64,000 nucleotides of DNA from Chitinophaga caseinilytica (GTDB lineage Bacteria; Bacteroidota; Bacteroidia; Chitinophagales; Chitinophagaceae), in NCBI RefSeq assembly GCF_038396765.1, contig NZ_CP150096.1, positions 1,285,001-1,349,000 of the forward strand, given 5' to 3'. Position numbers and translations under genes: made by a program. The notes below the pieces were generated by a model, which ran no database searches, had not been told where the DNA came from, and worked only from the letters and a program-made list of their open reading frames with translations. This document shows, one piece after another, positions 8,328-17,480 of the stretch (positions are counted from its first letter, which is position 1; each line of letters starts with the position of its first letter).

Positions 8328-8960
8328 ATGATAACTATTGGTATCATTGAAGACAACCATTTTCAACTCAATAACTATAAAGAGTTCTTAGAAGATTTCC
8401 AGGAGTGTAAGGTTGTTTTCGCCTGCCGTTCGATGGAAGAGTTCAGGGCATTGCCTTACAAGGACCCTGACGTGAAAGCGATTTTGCTCGATATTTCCCT
8501 TCCGGGAGATTCGGGGATCGAGGGAATGGAAGAATTGAAACAGCATTACCCGGACGCGAAGATCATCGTGCTTTCCGGGCACGACGGCCAGCAGTACGTG
8601 ATAGAGTCTATCATGCACGGCGCCAGCGGGTATATCATCAAGACCAGCCGGCTCATGGAAATCTATCATTCCATCCTCGACGCAGTTACGCAGGGCGGCA
8701 CCCTTTCACCCAAAGCCGCTCATCTGCTCATCGCCCACATTTCCAAAGATCCGCTCGAAAGCATCCGCGACCGGCTCACCAAAAGGGAGTACGAATTGCT
8801 GGGCCTGCTTAAAGACGGGCACTCCTATAAAGAGATGGCGGAGCGGTTATACGTGACCGTTCACACGGTAAACCAACATCTTAAAAAAATATATTCCAAG
8901 CTGAACGTAGCTTCGAAATCGGAGCTGATTTCCAAAATCTGGTCGAATAATCTTTTTTGA
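8328..8960 (+). CDS. NarL/LuxR-family response regulator
   Basis: This 210-residue protein has an N-terminal receiver with E8-D9, phospho-acceptor D55 (ILLDISLPG) and the switch lysine in YIIKTSR. Its C-terminal LuxR-type helix-turn-helix reads LTKREYELLGLL, then YKEMAERLYVTVHTVNQHLKKIYSKL. It is a DNA-binding output protein with no kinase gene beside it in the same direction. It lies immediately upstream of the exopolysaccharide operon, with 147 bases from its stop to the first exporter gene, so control of that operon is a reasonable guess. Confidence 0.9.
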   Translation: MITIGIIEDNHFQLNNYKEFLEDFQECKVVFACRSMEEFRALPYKDPDVKAILLDISLPGDSGIEGMEELKQHYPDAKIIVLSGHDGQQYVIESIMHGASGYIIKTSRLMEIYHSILDAVTQGGTLSPKAAHLLIAHISKDPLESIRDRLTKREYELLGLLKDGHSYKEMAERLYVTVHTVNQHLKKIYSKLNVASKSELISKIWSNNLF

Positions 8961-9107
8961 AATATCTGTGCGGAAAGGCCGCTTACTTTTATGAGTAGTG
9001 CGCTTTCTGCTGATCCCCGGTTTTATACTCTATGTAGTAATATTTATGGCGCGCGGTATGCTCTAATATTGTAACTGTGCTTTAGCAGTGAACCCAGACC
9101 ATATCAA

Positions 9108-9920
9108 ATGTGCTATATGACCCGAAAGTTGAAGAACCGGAATGCTTTATTGAACACCTTGCTGGCAGCGGCTTGTGCGCTGTTTGCATCCTGCGCCAGC
9201 ACCAAGAACGCAACGTATTTCAATAATGTGAACAGCGATACGGCGGTGCAGCGCATCGCCGGAAATTTTGAACCGGCGATACAGCAGAACGACATTCTGC
9301 AGATCACCGTCAGCAGCCTGAACCCGCAGGAAGCCATGCTTTACAATGTGCCCAACGCCTCCAACAGTGGCGCTACGGCCGCATCCGGCGCAGCGCCGGG
9401 AGCAGGGTTCCTGGTAGACGGCGCCGGCAATATCCATTACCCGGTGTTCGGCACCATTCACGCCGCAGGCATCACCACCACCGCATTGGCAGATACTATC
9501 CGCAACCGTTTCGTACAACGGCAGTTGCTGGTAGACCCCGTCGTGAGCGTGCGCTTCCTCAATTTCCGCGTAACCCTGCTCGGCGAAGTCGCCAAGCCCG
9601 CCGTGATCACCGTCACCAGCGAGAAGATCTCCATCATGGAAGCCCTCGGCATGGCGGGAGACATCACCGTCTACGGCAAACGCGAAAACGTTATGCTCAT
9701 CCGCGACAAGGAAGGCAGTCGCACCGTAAAACGGCTCAACCTCAACGACGCCAACATCCTTTCATCGCCCTACTACTATTTGCAACCCAACGATATCGTT
9801 TACGTGGAACCGACGAAGTCGAAGATAGCCCAGGCCGACCGCTCCCGGCAGATACTGCCCGTGGTGCTCTCCAGCCTCAGCCTCCTCGTCATCATCCTCG
9901 ACCGCCTCGTGATCAAGTAA
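9108..9920 (+). CDS. Polysaccharide export lipoprotein (Wza/OtnA-like)
   Basis: The protein has a lipoprotein signal peptide ending in LFASC; counting from the likely ATG at 9117 the lipidated cysteine is residue 26. A polysaccharide export domain (DILQITVSSLNPQEA) follows, then SLBB-type modules (VTLLGEVAKPAVITV, and MEALGMAGDITVYGKRENVMLIR). A final helix, VVLSSLSLLVIIL, may span the outer membrane as in Wza. The family forms the outer-membrane channel for capsule or exopolysaccharide. The ATG at 9108 gives 270 residues, that at 9117 gives 267; the latter gives a cleaner signal peptide. First gene of the long exopolysaccharide operon. Confidence 0.88.
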   Translation: MCYMTRKLKNRNALLNTLLAAACALFASCASTKNATYFNNVNSDTAVQRIAGNFEPAIQQNDILQITVSSLNPQEAMLYNVPNASNSGATAASGAAPGAGFLVDGAGNIHYPVFGTIHAAGITTTALADTIRNRFVQRQLLVDPVVSVRFLNFRVTLLGEVAKPAVITVTSEKISIMEALGMAGDITVYGKRENVMLIRDKEGSRTVKRLNLNDANILSSPYYYLQPNDIVYVEPTKSKIAQADRSRQILPVVLSSLSLLVIILDRLVIK

Positions 9921-10001
9921 ACCATCCGTTCGTGAAAACCCATGCGGAATTACCGCAAAGCTGAAAGACCATAGTTGATAACCATATTGAATTGAAAAAC
10001 C

Positions 10002-12353
10002 ATGAAGCAGCAGACGAATGCCCATAAACGCGTGGAGCCGCAGCAAGAGTCTTCGGCAGACCTGCTGGCCATGCTCAGGTTCCGTTACCTGAGTTACTGG
10101 CCGCTGTTCGTGCTGGCCGCACTCATCGCGGCAGGAGGGGCATGGGCCTACCTGCGATACGCCACCCCGGTCTATAAAGTTTCCGCATCCCTCCTCGTGA
10201 AGGACGAAGCCAAAGACCTCAACGAATCGAACATCATGAGCTCGCTCGACCTGTTCGGCTCCAAAAAGAATATCGAGAACGAAATCCAGATACTCACTTC
10301 CCGCACCCTTATCCGCGACGTGATCCGGAAGCTCGACCTGTATGGGGAACTGTACGCGAAAGGCCGGCTGAAGAACGTTTCGGTATACGGGGAATCGTCG
10401 CCCGTGAACTTCCATTTCGTGGAGCCATGGGCTATTCAGGACGGTCCGTCGGAATTCGTGAGCGTGGGATACGACGATAAGAAGAAAATGGTATTGCTGA
10501 ACAGCAAGCCCTATCCCATCAACGATACCGCCGGAACGCCCTGGGGCAGGATGGTGATCCGCATGCGCGACGTGGCAACGCCCATCGCCGAAGGCCAGTA
10601 TTTCCTCAAACTTACCGGCGAGCGGGGCCTCACCCAGCAGATCCTCGGTAAAATGAAGATCACGCCGGTATCCAAAATGGCGACGGTCATCAACCTGGAA
10701 TACCTCGACGTGCTGCCGTCCCGCGGCGAAGCCATCGTCAACGACCTCATCCGGGTATATAACGAAGCCGCCGTGAAGGACAAGAACCGGATGGCCGCCA
10801 GCACCATGTCTTTCGTGGAAGAGCGCCTCCGCATCGTAACGCGTGAGCTGAGTGAAGTGGAAAAGGAAGTGGCGCGCTTCAAAACGAACGAAGGCATCGT
10901 CGATATCAGCGAACAAAGCAAAATGTTCCTCGGCAGCGTGCAGGAAAACGACTCCAAGCTCAACGAAGCCAATATGCAGCTGTCCGTCCTCGAATCCATC
11001 GAAAAATATGTGTCGGGCAAAACGGAAGGCGTGAACATGGTGCCGGCCACCCTCGGCCTCAGCGACCCCGTGCTGCTGGAGCTCGTCAATAAATTATATG
11101 AAACGGAACTGGAAAAGGAAAAGCTGAAAAAGACCACCGGTGCGAACAGTCCCTCGCTGACGGCCCTCAACCGCCAGGCAGACATGCTCAAACCCGGTAT
11201 CCTCGAAAACATCCACAGCCAGCGCGCCAACCTGGAAGCCGGCAAGGCGAAGCTCCTTTCCGCCAACGACCGTTTCTCCAGCATGCTGCGCAGCGTTCCC
11301 GGTAAGGAAAGGGCGTTGCTGGAAGTAAGCCGCCAGCAAGCCATTAAGAACAATATTTACACGTTCCTCCTCCAGAAACGTGAAGAAACGGCACTGGCCT
11401 ATGCCGCCGCTATTTCCGACAGCCGGATCGTGGACGGGGCCGAAACTGCCGGAATACCGGTAAGTCCCCGCAAAATGATGGTCTATGCCATCGCAGTGCT
11501 GGGGGGCATTGCGGTGGTGGCCATCTGGATCACCCTGAAAGACATGCTGAAACGCGAGATCACTTCCCGCCTGGAAATAGAAAAAGAAACTTCGGCGCCC
11601 ATCGTGGCCGAGCTGTTGCACGACGACAGCAAGGAACCGCTCGTGATCACCGACGGCCGCCGAAGCCTCGTGGCAGAGCAATTCCGCAACCTGCGGACGT
11701 CGCTCTCCTACATCGGCCTCAACGGCAATAACAAAACGCTGCTCGTAACGTCTTCTATTTCCGGAGAAGGTAAATCCTTCGTGTCGCTGAACCTGGCCTC
11801 CAGCCTGTCGCTCCTCCGCAAAAAGGTAGTGCTGATGGAATTCGACCTCCGCAAGCCCATGTTGAGCAACATGCTGGGCATCAGCCGCGAACCGGGCATC
11901 ACTAATTACCTCGTGGGCAAAGCGCAGCTAGACGACCTGGTGCGCAAAATACCGGATAACGAGAATCTGTTCCTCATCCCTGCGGGCGTGATCCCGCCGA
12001 ACCCGACGGAGCTGATCCTGAACGGCCGGCTGGAAGAACTGATCACTGAGCTGCGCGAACGGTTCGATTACATCATCATCGACTCCGCGCCCGTGGGCCT
12101 GGTGACCGACGCGCGGCTGCTCGCCCCACTGGCCGACGCCTGCCTGTACGTGATGCGCCACCAGGTAACGCCCCGCCAGTACCTGAAACAGATCGACGAA
12201 CTGTACCGCACCGGTGAAATGGGGCGCCTCAGCCTGGTGTACAACGGCGTGAAACCGCGTGGTGTGGCTAACCACACGTACGGTTACGGCTATGGATATG
12301 TGGAAGATCAGAAGCATGGCGCCAGCAAGAAACTGAAGAATATGTTCAAATAG
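10002..12353 (+). CDS. Wzc-like polysaccharide co-polymerase and tyrosine autokinase
   Basis: This 783-residue protein has an N-terminal Wzz domain with a first membrane helix (about residues 31-49), a long coiled-coil periplasmic part with a GNVR-like region, and a second helix near 495-512 (VYAIAVLGGIAVVAIW). The cytoplasmic BY-kinase domain has Walker A (SSISGEGKSF), Walker A' (VVLMEFDLRKPM) and Walker B (YIIIDSAPVG). The tail is a tyrosine cluster (TYGYGYGYV), the usual autophosphorylation site. Such proteins control chain length and export with the Wza channel. The matching phosphatase is the last gene of the operon. Confidence 0.93.
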   Translation: MKQQTNAHKRVEPQQESSADLLAMLRFRYLSYWPLFVLAALIAAGGAWAYLRYATPVYKVSASLLVKDEAKDLNESNIMSSLDLFGSKKNIENEIQILTSRTLIRDVIRKLDLYGELYAKGRLKNVSVYGESSPVNFHFVEPWAIQDGPSEFVSVGYDDKKKMVLLNSKPYPINDTAGTPWGRMVIRMRDVATPIAEGQYFLKLTGERGLTQQILGKMKITPVSKMATVINLEYLDVLPSRGEAIVNDLIRVYNEAAVKDKNRMAASTMSFVEERLRIVTRELSEVEKEVARFKTNEGIVDISEQSKMFLGSVQENDSKLNEANMQLSVLESIEKYVSGKTEGVNMVPATLGLSDPVLLELVNKLYETELEKEKLKKTTGANSPSLTALNRQADMLKPGILENIHSQRANLEAGKAKLLSANDRFSSMLRSVPGKERALLEVSRQQAIKNNIYTFLLQKREETALAYAAAISDSRIVDGAETAGIPVSPRKMMVYAIAVLGGIAVVAIWITLKDMLKREITSRLEIEKETSAPIVAELLHDDSKEPLVITDGRRSLVAEQFRNLRTSLSYIGLNGNNKTLLVTSSISGEGKSFVSLNLASSLSLLRKKVVLMEFDLRKPMLSNMLGISREPGITNYLVGKAQLDDLVRKIPDNENLFLIPAGVIPPNPTELILNGRLEELITELRERFDYIIIDSAPVGLVTDARLLAPLADACLYVMRHQVTPRQYLKQIDELYRTGEMGRLSLVYNGVKPRGVANHTYGYGYGYVEDQKHGASKKLKNMFK

Positions 12354-12505
12354 GAAACCATAGCGGCCCGGCCGCATACACGATAGCCTTTATTGGAAAC
12401 CCGGCTCATCATGTGAATGAGGAGCGAAGCTTTGCTTCTTCCCGCCTTTATAAATTCCACACTATGAAAACCGATTGCGATTCGTTCACCGAAAAATGCT
12501 AGACT
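12354..12505 (+). promoter_or_regulatory. 152-base leader before the UpxY gene with a small hairpin
   Basis: This is the only sizeable gap inside the exopolysaccharide operon. A short hairpin is visible around GAAGC-TT-TGCTTC (about 12425-12440), and the DNA just before the next start is more AT-rich. UpxY-type antiterminators act on the leader of their own transcript, so this is the natural place for a promoter or antitermination site. No consensus element is clear enough to pin down. Confidence 0.35.
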
Positions 12506-13027
12506 ATGAAACAGGAATTGCATGCCTGGTATGCCGTGTATACCAAGGCAAAAATGGAAAAAAAGGTAGCTGATCTGTTGACCCGTAAGCGCCTTGAAAC
12601 TTACTGCCCTATGAACGTTGTCGAGAAACAATGGAACGACCGGCGAAAGATGTCGGAAGAACCCTTGTTCCCGTCTTACGTGTTCGTCCGCATCCCCGAA
12701 AGCATGCAGGACATCGTCCGCGAAACCGAGGGGATCGTCAATTTCGTGTACTGGCTGGGAAAACCGGCGTTGATCCACGATGCCGACATCGAGATGATCC
12801 GCCGGTTCATGCGCGAGCATCAGTCGGCCGCGCTGGAAAAAATCCCCATGCGCAATGTGGAGGCGGAAACGTCCAAACCCTCCACCCTGCTGTACTTCCG
12901 CGGCAGAACGCCCGAATCGGGCAGGAACAAGGTAAGAGCGGTGCTCTCCAGCCTGGGGTACGCCCTGGTGGCGGCCGTGCCTGCTCATGATCTTAACGTA
13001 CGCAAAGCCGATTACATCTATGCATAA
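12506..13027 (+). CDS. UpxY-family transcription antiterminator (NusG-like)
   Basis: This 173-residue protein begins with the NusG N-terminal pattern (WYAVYTKAKMEKKVADLL, PLFPSYVFVRI, GIVNFVYWLGKPALI) and ends in a KOW-like region. UpxY and LoaP proteins are specialised NusG paralogues that let RNA polymerase read through long polysaccharide operons. Here the gene sits third, after the exporter and kinase and before the sugar-nucleotide genes. It overlaps the next coding region by eight bases if the mannose-1-phosphate guanylyltransferase starts at 13020. Confidence 0.88.
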   Translation: MKQELHAWYAVYTKAKMEKKVADLLTRKRLETYCPMNVVEKQWNDRRKMSEEPLFPSYVFVRIPESMQDIVRETEGIVNFVYWLGKPALIHDADIEMIRRFMREHQSAALEKIPMRNVEAETSKPSTLLYFRGRTPESGRNKVRAVLSSLGYALVAAVPAHDLNVRKADYIYA

Positions 13028-14060
13028 ATCAGACAATACGGGCATGCAGCATGTGATACTGTGTGGCGGCTCCGGAACGCGGCTCTGGCCGCTTTCGAAC
13101 CGGCAGACCCCCAAGCAGCTGCTCCCCCTTTTCGACGACCGCAGCCTCCTGCAGCTGACCTACCTCCGCAACCGGCCCGCCTGCAAAGGCGTGCTGGCCA
13201 TCGCCGGGGCGGCGCAGGCAGAGCTTATCGCCAATCAACTGCTCGACGAAGGCGCATCGCTCCGGTGCATCGCCGAGCCGGTGGGGCGCAATACCGCCGC
13301 AGCCATCGCCATCGCGGCGTTCGTTTCTGCACCCGGGGATGTTTTGCTCATCACCCCGTCTGACCACCTCATCGGCACGCCCGACCGGTACGAAGCGGCG
13401 CTGAACGAAGCGAAACGCCTGGCGGAGGAAGATCATATCGTCACATTCGGATTGAAGCCCACTTACCCGGAAACCGGTTTCGGGTATATACACCACAAGG
13501 GAAATGACGTGCTGCGTTTCGTGGAAAAGCCCGATGCCGCCACCGCCGTTTCCATGCTCGAAAGCGGGGATTTCCTCTGGAACAGCGGGATTTTCTGCGC
13601 CAGGGCTTCCGTCATGCTCGACGAACTGCAAAAGCATTCACCCGCCATTTACCACGCGGCATCGCGCGCGGCGGCGGAACTGGTGCGCACCGGCAGCATT
13701 TCCCGCGATGCCATGATCGACATTCCGTCCGACAGCATCGATTACGCCGTCATGGAAAAAAGCGACCGCGTGAAAGTGGTGCCCAGCGATATGGAATGGA
13801 GCGACGTAGGCAGCTACGAAGCCCTTGCCCAGGCGCTCACCGAGCAATTCCGCTATTCCAACGACCAGGCCGTTTTCATCGAAAGCGATCCGCAAAACAG
13901 TACCGTGATCGGGAAAAACAAGCTGGTGGCTTTGGTGGGCGTGGATAACATGGTGGTGGTAGACACCCCCGGGGCCCTGCTCATCATGCAAAAAGGAAAA
14001 GGACAAGTCATTAAACAATTGCACAACTGGGTGGCCGAAAACCGCCCGGAACTGCTGTAA
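13020..14060 (+). CDS. manC: Mannose-1-phosphate guanylyltransferase
   Basis: It makes GDP-mannose from mannose-1-phosphate and GTP. The N-terminus has the nucleotidyltransferase signature [14 protein letters not shown] followed by PKQLL; later come TPSDH, ETGFGYI, FVEKP, WNSGIF and [10 protein letters not shown]. The open frame begins at 12987, but the ATG at 13020 (or 13044) fits family N-termini and puts less sequence inside the upstream gene. It lacks the C-terminal isomerase domain of bifunctional ManC/AlgA, so mannose-6-phosphate isomerase must be elsewhere. It feeds Gmd and Fcl in this operon. Confidence 0.9.
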   Translation: MHKSDNTGMQHVILCGGSGTRLWPLSNRQTPKQLLPLFDDRSLLQLTYLRNRPACKGVLAIAGAAQAELIANQLLDEGASLRCIAEPVGRNTAAAIAIAAFVSAPGDVLLITPSDHLIGTPDRYEAALNEAKRLAEEDHIVTFGLKPTYPETGFGYIHHKGNDVLRFVEKPDAATAVSMLESGDFLWNSGIFCARASVMLDELQKHSPAIYHAASRAAAELVRTGSISRDAMIDIPSDSIDYAVMEKSDRVKVVPSDMEWSDVGSYEALAQALTEQFRYSNDQAVFIESDPQNSTVIGKNKLVALVGVDNMVVVDTPGALLIMQKGKGQVIKQLHNWVAENRPELL

Positions 14061-14073
14061 CCCGAAACCCTCC

Positions 14074-15027
14074 ATGGAACTCAATTCTAAAATTTACATA
14101 GCCGGCCACCGTGGAATGGTGGGCGGCGCCATCAAAAGGAAACTCGAGAAAGACGGTTTCCGCAACATCATCACCCGTACTTCGGGCGAGCTGGATTTGC
14201 GCCGGCAAGACCAGGTGCAGGATTTTTTCGAGACCGAGAAACCCGATTACGTGTTCCTCGCCGCGGCCAAGGTAGGCGGCATCCACGCCAACAATACCTA
14301 CCGCGCGGAATTTCTGTACGACAACCTGATGATCGCCGCCAACGTGATCCATTCGGCGTATGAAAACAGCGTATCGAAACTGATGTTCCTCGGCAGCTCG
14401 TGCATCTATCCGCGCCTGGCGCCCCAGCCCATCGCGGAAGACAGCCTGCTGACCGGTCCGCTGGAAGCCACCAACGAGCCTTACGCCATCGCCAAGATCA
14501 CAGGGATCAAGCTGTGCGAGGCTTACCGCGATCAGTACGGTTGCAATTTCATCAGCGTGATGCCCACCAACCTCTACGGCATCGGCGATAATTACCATCC
14601 CGAGAATTCGCATGTGCTGCCGGCGCTCATCCGCAAGTTCCACGAAGCGAAACAGGCGGGCCGGCCCACGGTAACGGTTTGGGGAACGGGAACGCCGAAG
14701 CGCGAGTTCCTCTACGCCGACGACCTCGCCGAAGCCTGCGTGTTCCTCATGGAAAAATACGACGGCCGCGAACTGGTGAACATCGGCGCCGGCGAAGACC
14801 TCACCATCCGCGAACTGGCGGAAACCGTCCGCGATGTGGTTTGCTTCGAAGGCGATATCGTGTTCGACACTACCAAGCCAGACGGTACGCCCCGCAAATT
14901 GATGGACGTGTCGAAACTGCACGGCCTGGGATGGCGGCACAGCACAGACCTCCGGAGCGGCATCGCGCAGGCGTACGGCGATTTTCTCCGGAAACAGTTT
15001 CAGCATATGAATGCCATGCATCAATAA
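14074..15027 (+). CDS. fcl: GDP-L-fucose synthase
   Basis: This 317-residue NADP-dependent epimerase/reductase converts GDP-4-keto-6-deoxymannose to GDP-L-fucose. It has a Rossmann motif ([10 protein letters not shown]), the serine region GSSCIYP (108-113) and the catalytic pair Y137/K141 in YAIAK. Length is normal. The gene lies 13 bases after manC and is separated from gmd by the UDP-glucose dehydrogenase gene, a small reordering from the common gmd-fcl pairing. Confidence 0.95.
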   Translation: MELNSKIYIAGHRGMVGGAIKRKLEKDGFRNIITRTSGELDLRRQDQVQDFFETEKPDYVFLAAAKVGGIHANNTYRAEFLYDNLMIAANVIHSAYENSVSKLMFLGSSCIYPRLAPQPIAEDSLLTGPLEATNEPYAIAKITGIKLCEAYRDQYGCNFISVMPTNLYGIGDNYHPENSHVLPALIRKFHEAKQAGRPTVTVWGTGTPKREFLYADDLAEACVFLMEKYDGRELVNIGAGEDLTIRELAETVRDVVCFEGDIVFDTTKPDGTPRKLMDVSKLHGLGWRHSTDLRSGIAQAYGDFLRKQFQHMNAMHQ

Positions 15028-15039
15028 AAATAGCAAGAC

Positions 15040-16374
15040 ATGAAAGTAGTTGTAGTAGGAACGGGATATGTAGGATTGGTGACGGGCGCCTGCCTGGCCG
15101 AAGTGGGCACTGAAGTAGTGTGTGTGGACGTAGACGCGGCGAAGATCGGCCGGCTCGAACAGGGGATCCTGCCCATTTACGAACCCGGACTGGAAGAGAT
15201 CGTTGTCCGCAACCATAGGAACGGCCGGCTGAAATTCAGCACCAGCCTCGAATTCAGTATTCCCGGCGCATCCGTGGCGTTTATTGCCGTGGGAACGCCT
15301 CCCGGGGAAGACGGCTCCGCAGACCTGCGCTACGTGCTCCAGGTCGCGAAAGAGATCGGCACCCACATGACCGGGCCCCTCGTGATCGTTACGAAGAGCA
15401 CCGTGCCGGTGGGCACCGCCGTGAAAGTAAACCGCGCCGTGAAGGAAGCCCTGCAGGCCCGGGGAGCACAGCTGGATTACGATGTGGCATCCAACCCTGA
15501 ATTCCTCAAGGAAGGCGCCGCCGTGGCCGATTTCATGAAGCCCGACCGCATCGTGGTGGGCGTCAACAACGAGCGCGCCGCCAAAGTGCTCGAATCGCTG
15601 TACGCGCCATTCCTGCTGAACGGCCACCCGATCCTGTTCATGGACGTGGCTTCCGCCGAAATGACCAAATACGCCGCCAACGCCATGCTGGCCACCAAGA
15701 TTTCGTTCATGAACGACATCGCCGGGCTGTGCGAGCTGGTAGGCGCAGACGTGAATAAAGTCCGCAAAGGCATCGGCAGCGACCCGCGCATCGGTCACCG
15801 GTTTATTTATCCGGGCATCGGGTACGGAGGATCGTGCTTTCCGAAAGACGTGAAAGCCCTCATCCGGACAGGTCTCGAATACGACCGCAGGCTCCGCATC
15901 CTCGAAGCTGTGGAAGCCGTGAACGACGACCAGAAAAAAGTCATGTTCGACAAGATTTTCCGTCACTTCGACGGCCAGCTGAAAAACAAGACCATCGCCC
16001 TGTGGGGCCTTTCCTTCAAACCAAACACGGACGACATGCGCGAAGCCCCGTCGCTGGTGCTGGTGGATTCCCTCCTGGAAGCCGGCGCGAGCGTGCGGGT
16101 CTTCGACCCCGTGGCCATGGTGGAAGCCCGCAAAACCCTCGGCGACCACGTGATCTGGTGCTCCGACCTCTACCATGCCGCAGAAGGCGCTGATGCCGTG
16201 GCGCTGGTAACGGAATGGAACGAATTCCGCCTGCCCGACTGGCAACGGATTTCGGCGCGGGTGCTCTTCGACGGAAGAAATATTTACGACGACGTGCAGC
16301 TGCATAAAAACGGCATCACTTATTACGGCATCGGAACCATTCAACCCACCCTTCAAAAAATGATAACCATATGA
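15040..16374 (+). CDS. ugd: UDP-glucose 6-dehydrogenase
   Basis: This 444-residue enzyme oxidises UDP-glucose to UDP-glucuronate with two NAD. The N-terminal Rossmann motif is [15 protein letters not shown], the central domain shows KSTVPVGT and NPEFLKEG, and the catalytic cysteine is C266 in [12 protein letters not shown]-terminal UDP-binding domain follows ([18 protein letters not shown]). It overlaps gmd by four bases (ATGA). Its product indicates a uronic acid in the polymer. Confidence 0.95.
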   Translation: MKVVVVGTGYVGLVTGACLAEVGTEVVCVDVDAAKIGRLEQGILPIYEPGLEEIVVRNHRNGRLKFSTSLEFSIPGASVAFIAVGTPPGEDGSADLRYVLQVAKEIGTHMTGPLVIVTKSTVPVGTAVKVNRAVKEALQARGAQLDYDVASNPEFLKEGAAVADFMKPDRIVVGVNNERAAKVLESLYAPFLLNGHPILFMDVASAEMTKYAANAMLATKISFMNDIAGLCELVGADVNKVRKGIGSDPRIGHRFIYPGIGYGGSCFPKDVKALIRTGLEYDRRLRILEAVEAVNDDQKKVMFDKIFRHFDGQLKNKTIALWGLSFKPNTDDMREAPSLVLVDSLLEAGASVRVFDPVAMVEARKTLGDHVIWCSDLYHAAEGADAVALVTEWNEFRLPDWQRISARVLFDGRNIYDDVQLHKNGITYYGIGTIQPTLQKMITI

Positions 16375-17468
16375 AAGTCGCATTGATTACCGGCGTTAAC
16401 GGCCAGGACGGCGCATACCTCGCCGAGCTTTTACTGGAAAAAGGATATATGGTGCACGGCATCAAGCGCCGCGCATCGCTGATCAATACAGAAAGGATCG
16501 ATCACCTGTACCAGGACCCTCATGAAAAAAACGTTCGCTTCAAACTGCATTACGGCGATATGACGGATTCCACCAACCTGATCCGCATCATCCAGGAAAC
16601 GCAGCCCGACGAAATTTATAACCTCGCGGCCATGAGCCACGTGCGCGTGAGCTTCGACACACCGGAATACACCGCCAATGCCGACGGCATCGGGACGCTC
16701 CGCATCCTGGAAGCCCTGCGCATCCTCAAACTGGAGCAGAAAACCCGCGTGTATCAGGCCTCCACTTCCGAACTGTACGGCCTCGTGCAGGAAGTGCCGC
16801 AACGCGAAACAACGCCTTTTTACCCACGTTCTCCATATGCCGTTGCAAAAATGTACGCCTACTGGATCACGGTCAATTACCGCGAAGCCTACGGGATGTT
16901 CGCCTGCAACGGCATTCTTTTCAACCACGAATCTCCCCTGCGCGGCGAAACCTTCGTTACCCGCAAGATCACCCGCGCCGCGGCTGCGATCGTGCTGGGG
17001 CTGCAGGACAAGCTCTTCCTCGGTAACCTCGACGCCAAGCGCGACTGGGGCCATGCCAAAGATTATGTGGAGGCGATGTGGCGCATCCTCCAGCAGGATA
17101 CCCCGGAAGATTTCGTGATCGCCACCGGCATTACGACGACAGTCCGCGATTTCGTGCGCATGGCGTTCGACGAAGTGGGCATCGAACTGGCCTTCATCGG
17201 CACCGGCGTCAACGAAACGGCGGTGGTGACGGCTTGCCGCAACAAGGAATTCATTCTGCCGATCGGGAAGGAAGTAGTGGCGGTAGACCCGAAATATTTC
17301 CGGCCGACGGAAGTGGAGCTACTCATCGGCGACCCCACAAAGGCCAAGACCAAACTGGGCTGGGAGCCGCAATACGACCTGCCGGCCCTCGTGAAAGAAA
17401 TGATGGCCGCCGACGTGGAGCTGTTCCGGAAGAAAGACGTAGCACATTTAGAACACCTGATCGGATAA
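16371..17468 (+). CDS. gmd: GDP-mannose 4,6-dehydratase
   Basis: This 365-residue SDR-type enzyme converts GDP-mannose to GDP-4-keto-6-deoxymannose, the first step to GDP-fucose. The N-terminus reads [18 protein letters not shown], followed by the Gmd-specific HGIKRRAS and LHYGDMTDS. The active-site tyrosine and lysine lie in [10 protein letters not shown] and the family's [20 protein letters not shown] is intact. Together with manC and fcl it gives the complete route from mannose-1-phosphate to GDP-L-fucose. Confidence 0.95.
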   Translation: MKVALITGVNGQDGAYLAELLLEKGYMVHGIKRRASLINTERIDHLYQDPHEKNVRFKLHYGDMTDSTNLIRIIQETQPDEIYNLAAMSHVRVSFDTPEYTANADGIGTLRILEALRILKLEQKTRVYQASTSELYGLVQEVPQRETTPFYPRSPYAVAKMYAYWITVNYREAYGMFACNGILFNHESPLRGETFVTRKITRAAAAIVLGLQDKLFLGNLDAKRDWGHAKDYVEAMWRILQQDTPEDFVIATGITTTVRDFVRMAFDEVGIELAFIGTGVNETAVVTACRNKEFILPIGKEVVAVDPKYFRPTEVELLIGDPTKAKTKLGWEPQYDLPALVKEMMAADVELFRKKDVAHLEHLIG

Positions 17469-17480
17469 AATAATACAGGC

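Noticed and set aside
14011-16383. 790-residue minus-strand frame over fcl and ugd
   Set aside because: Shadow of two well-supported genes; His-, Val- and Phe-rich reverse translation with no motif.
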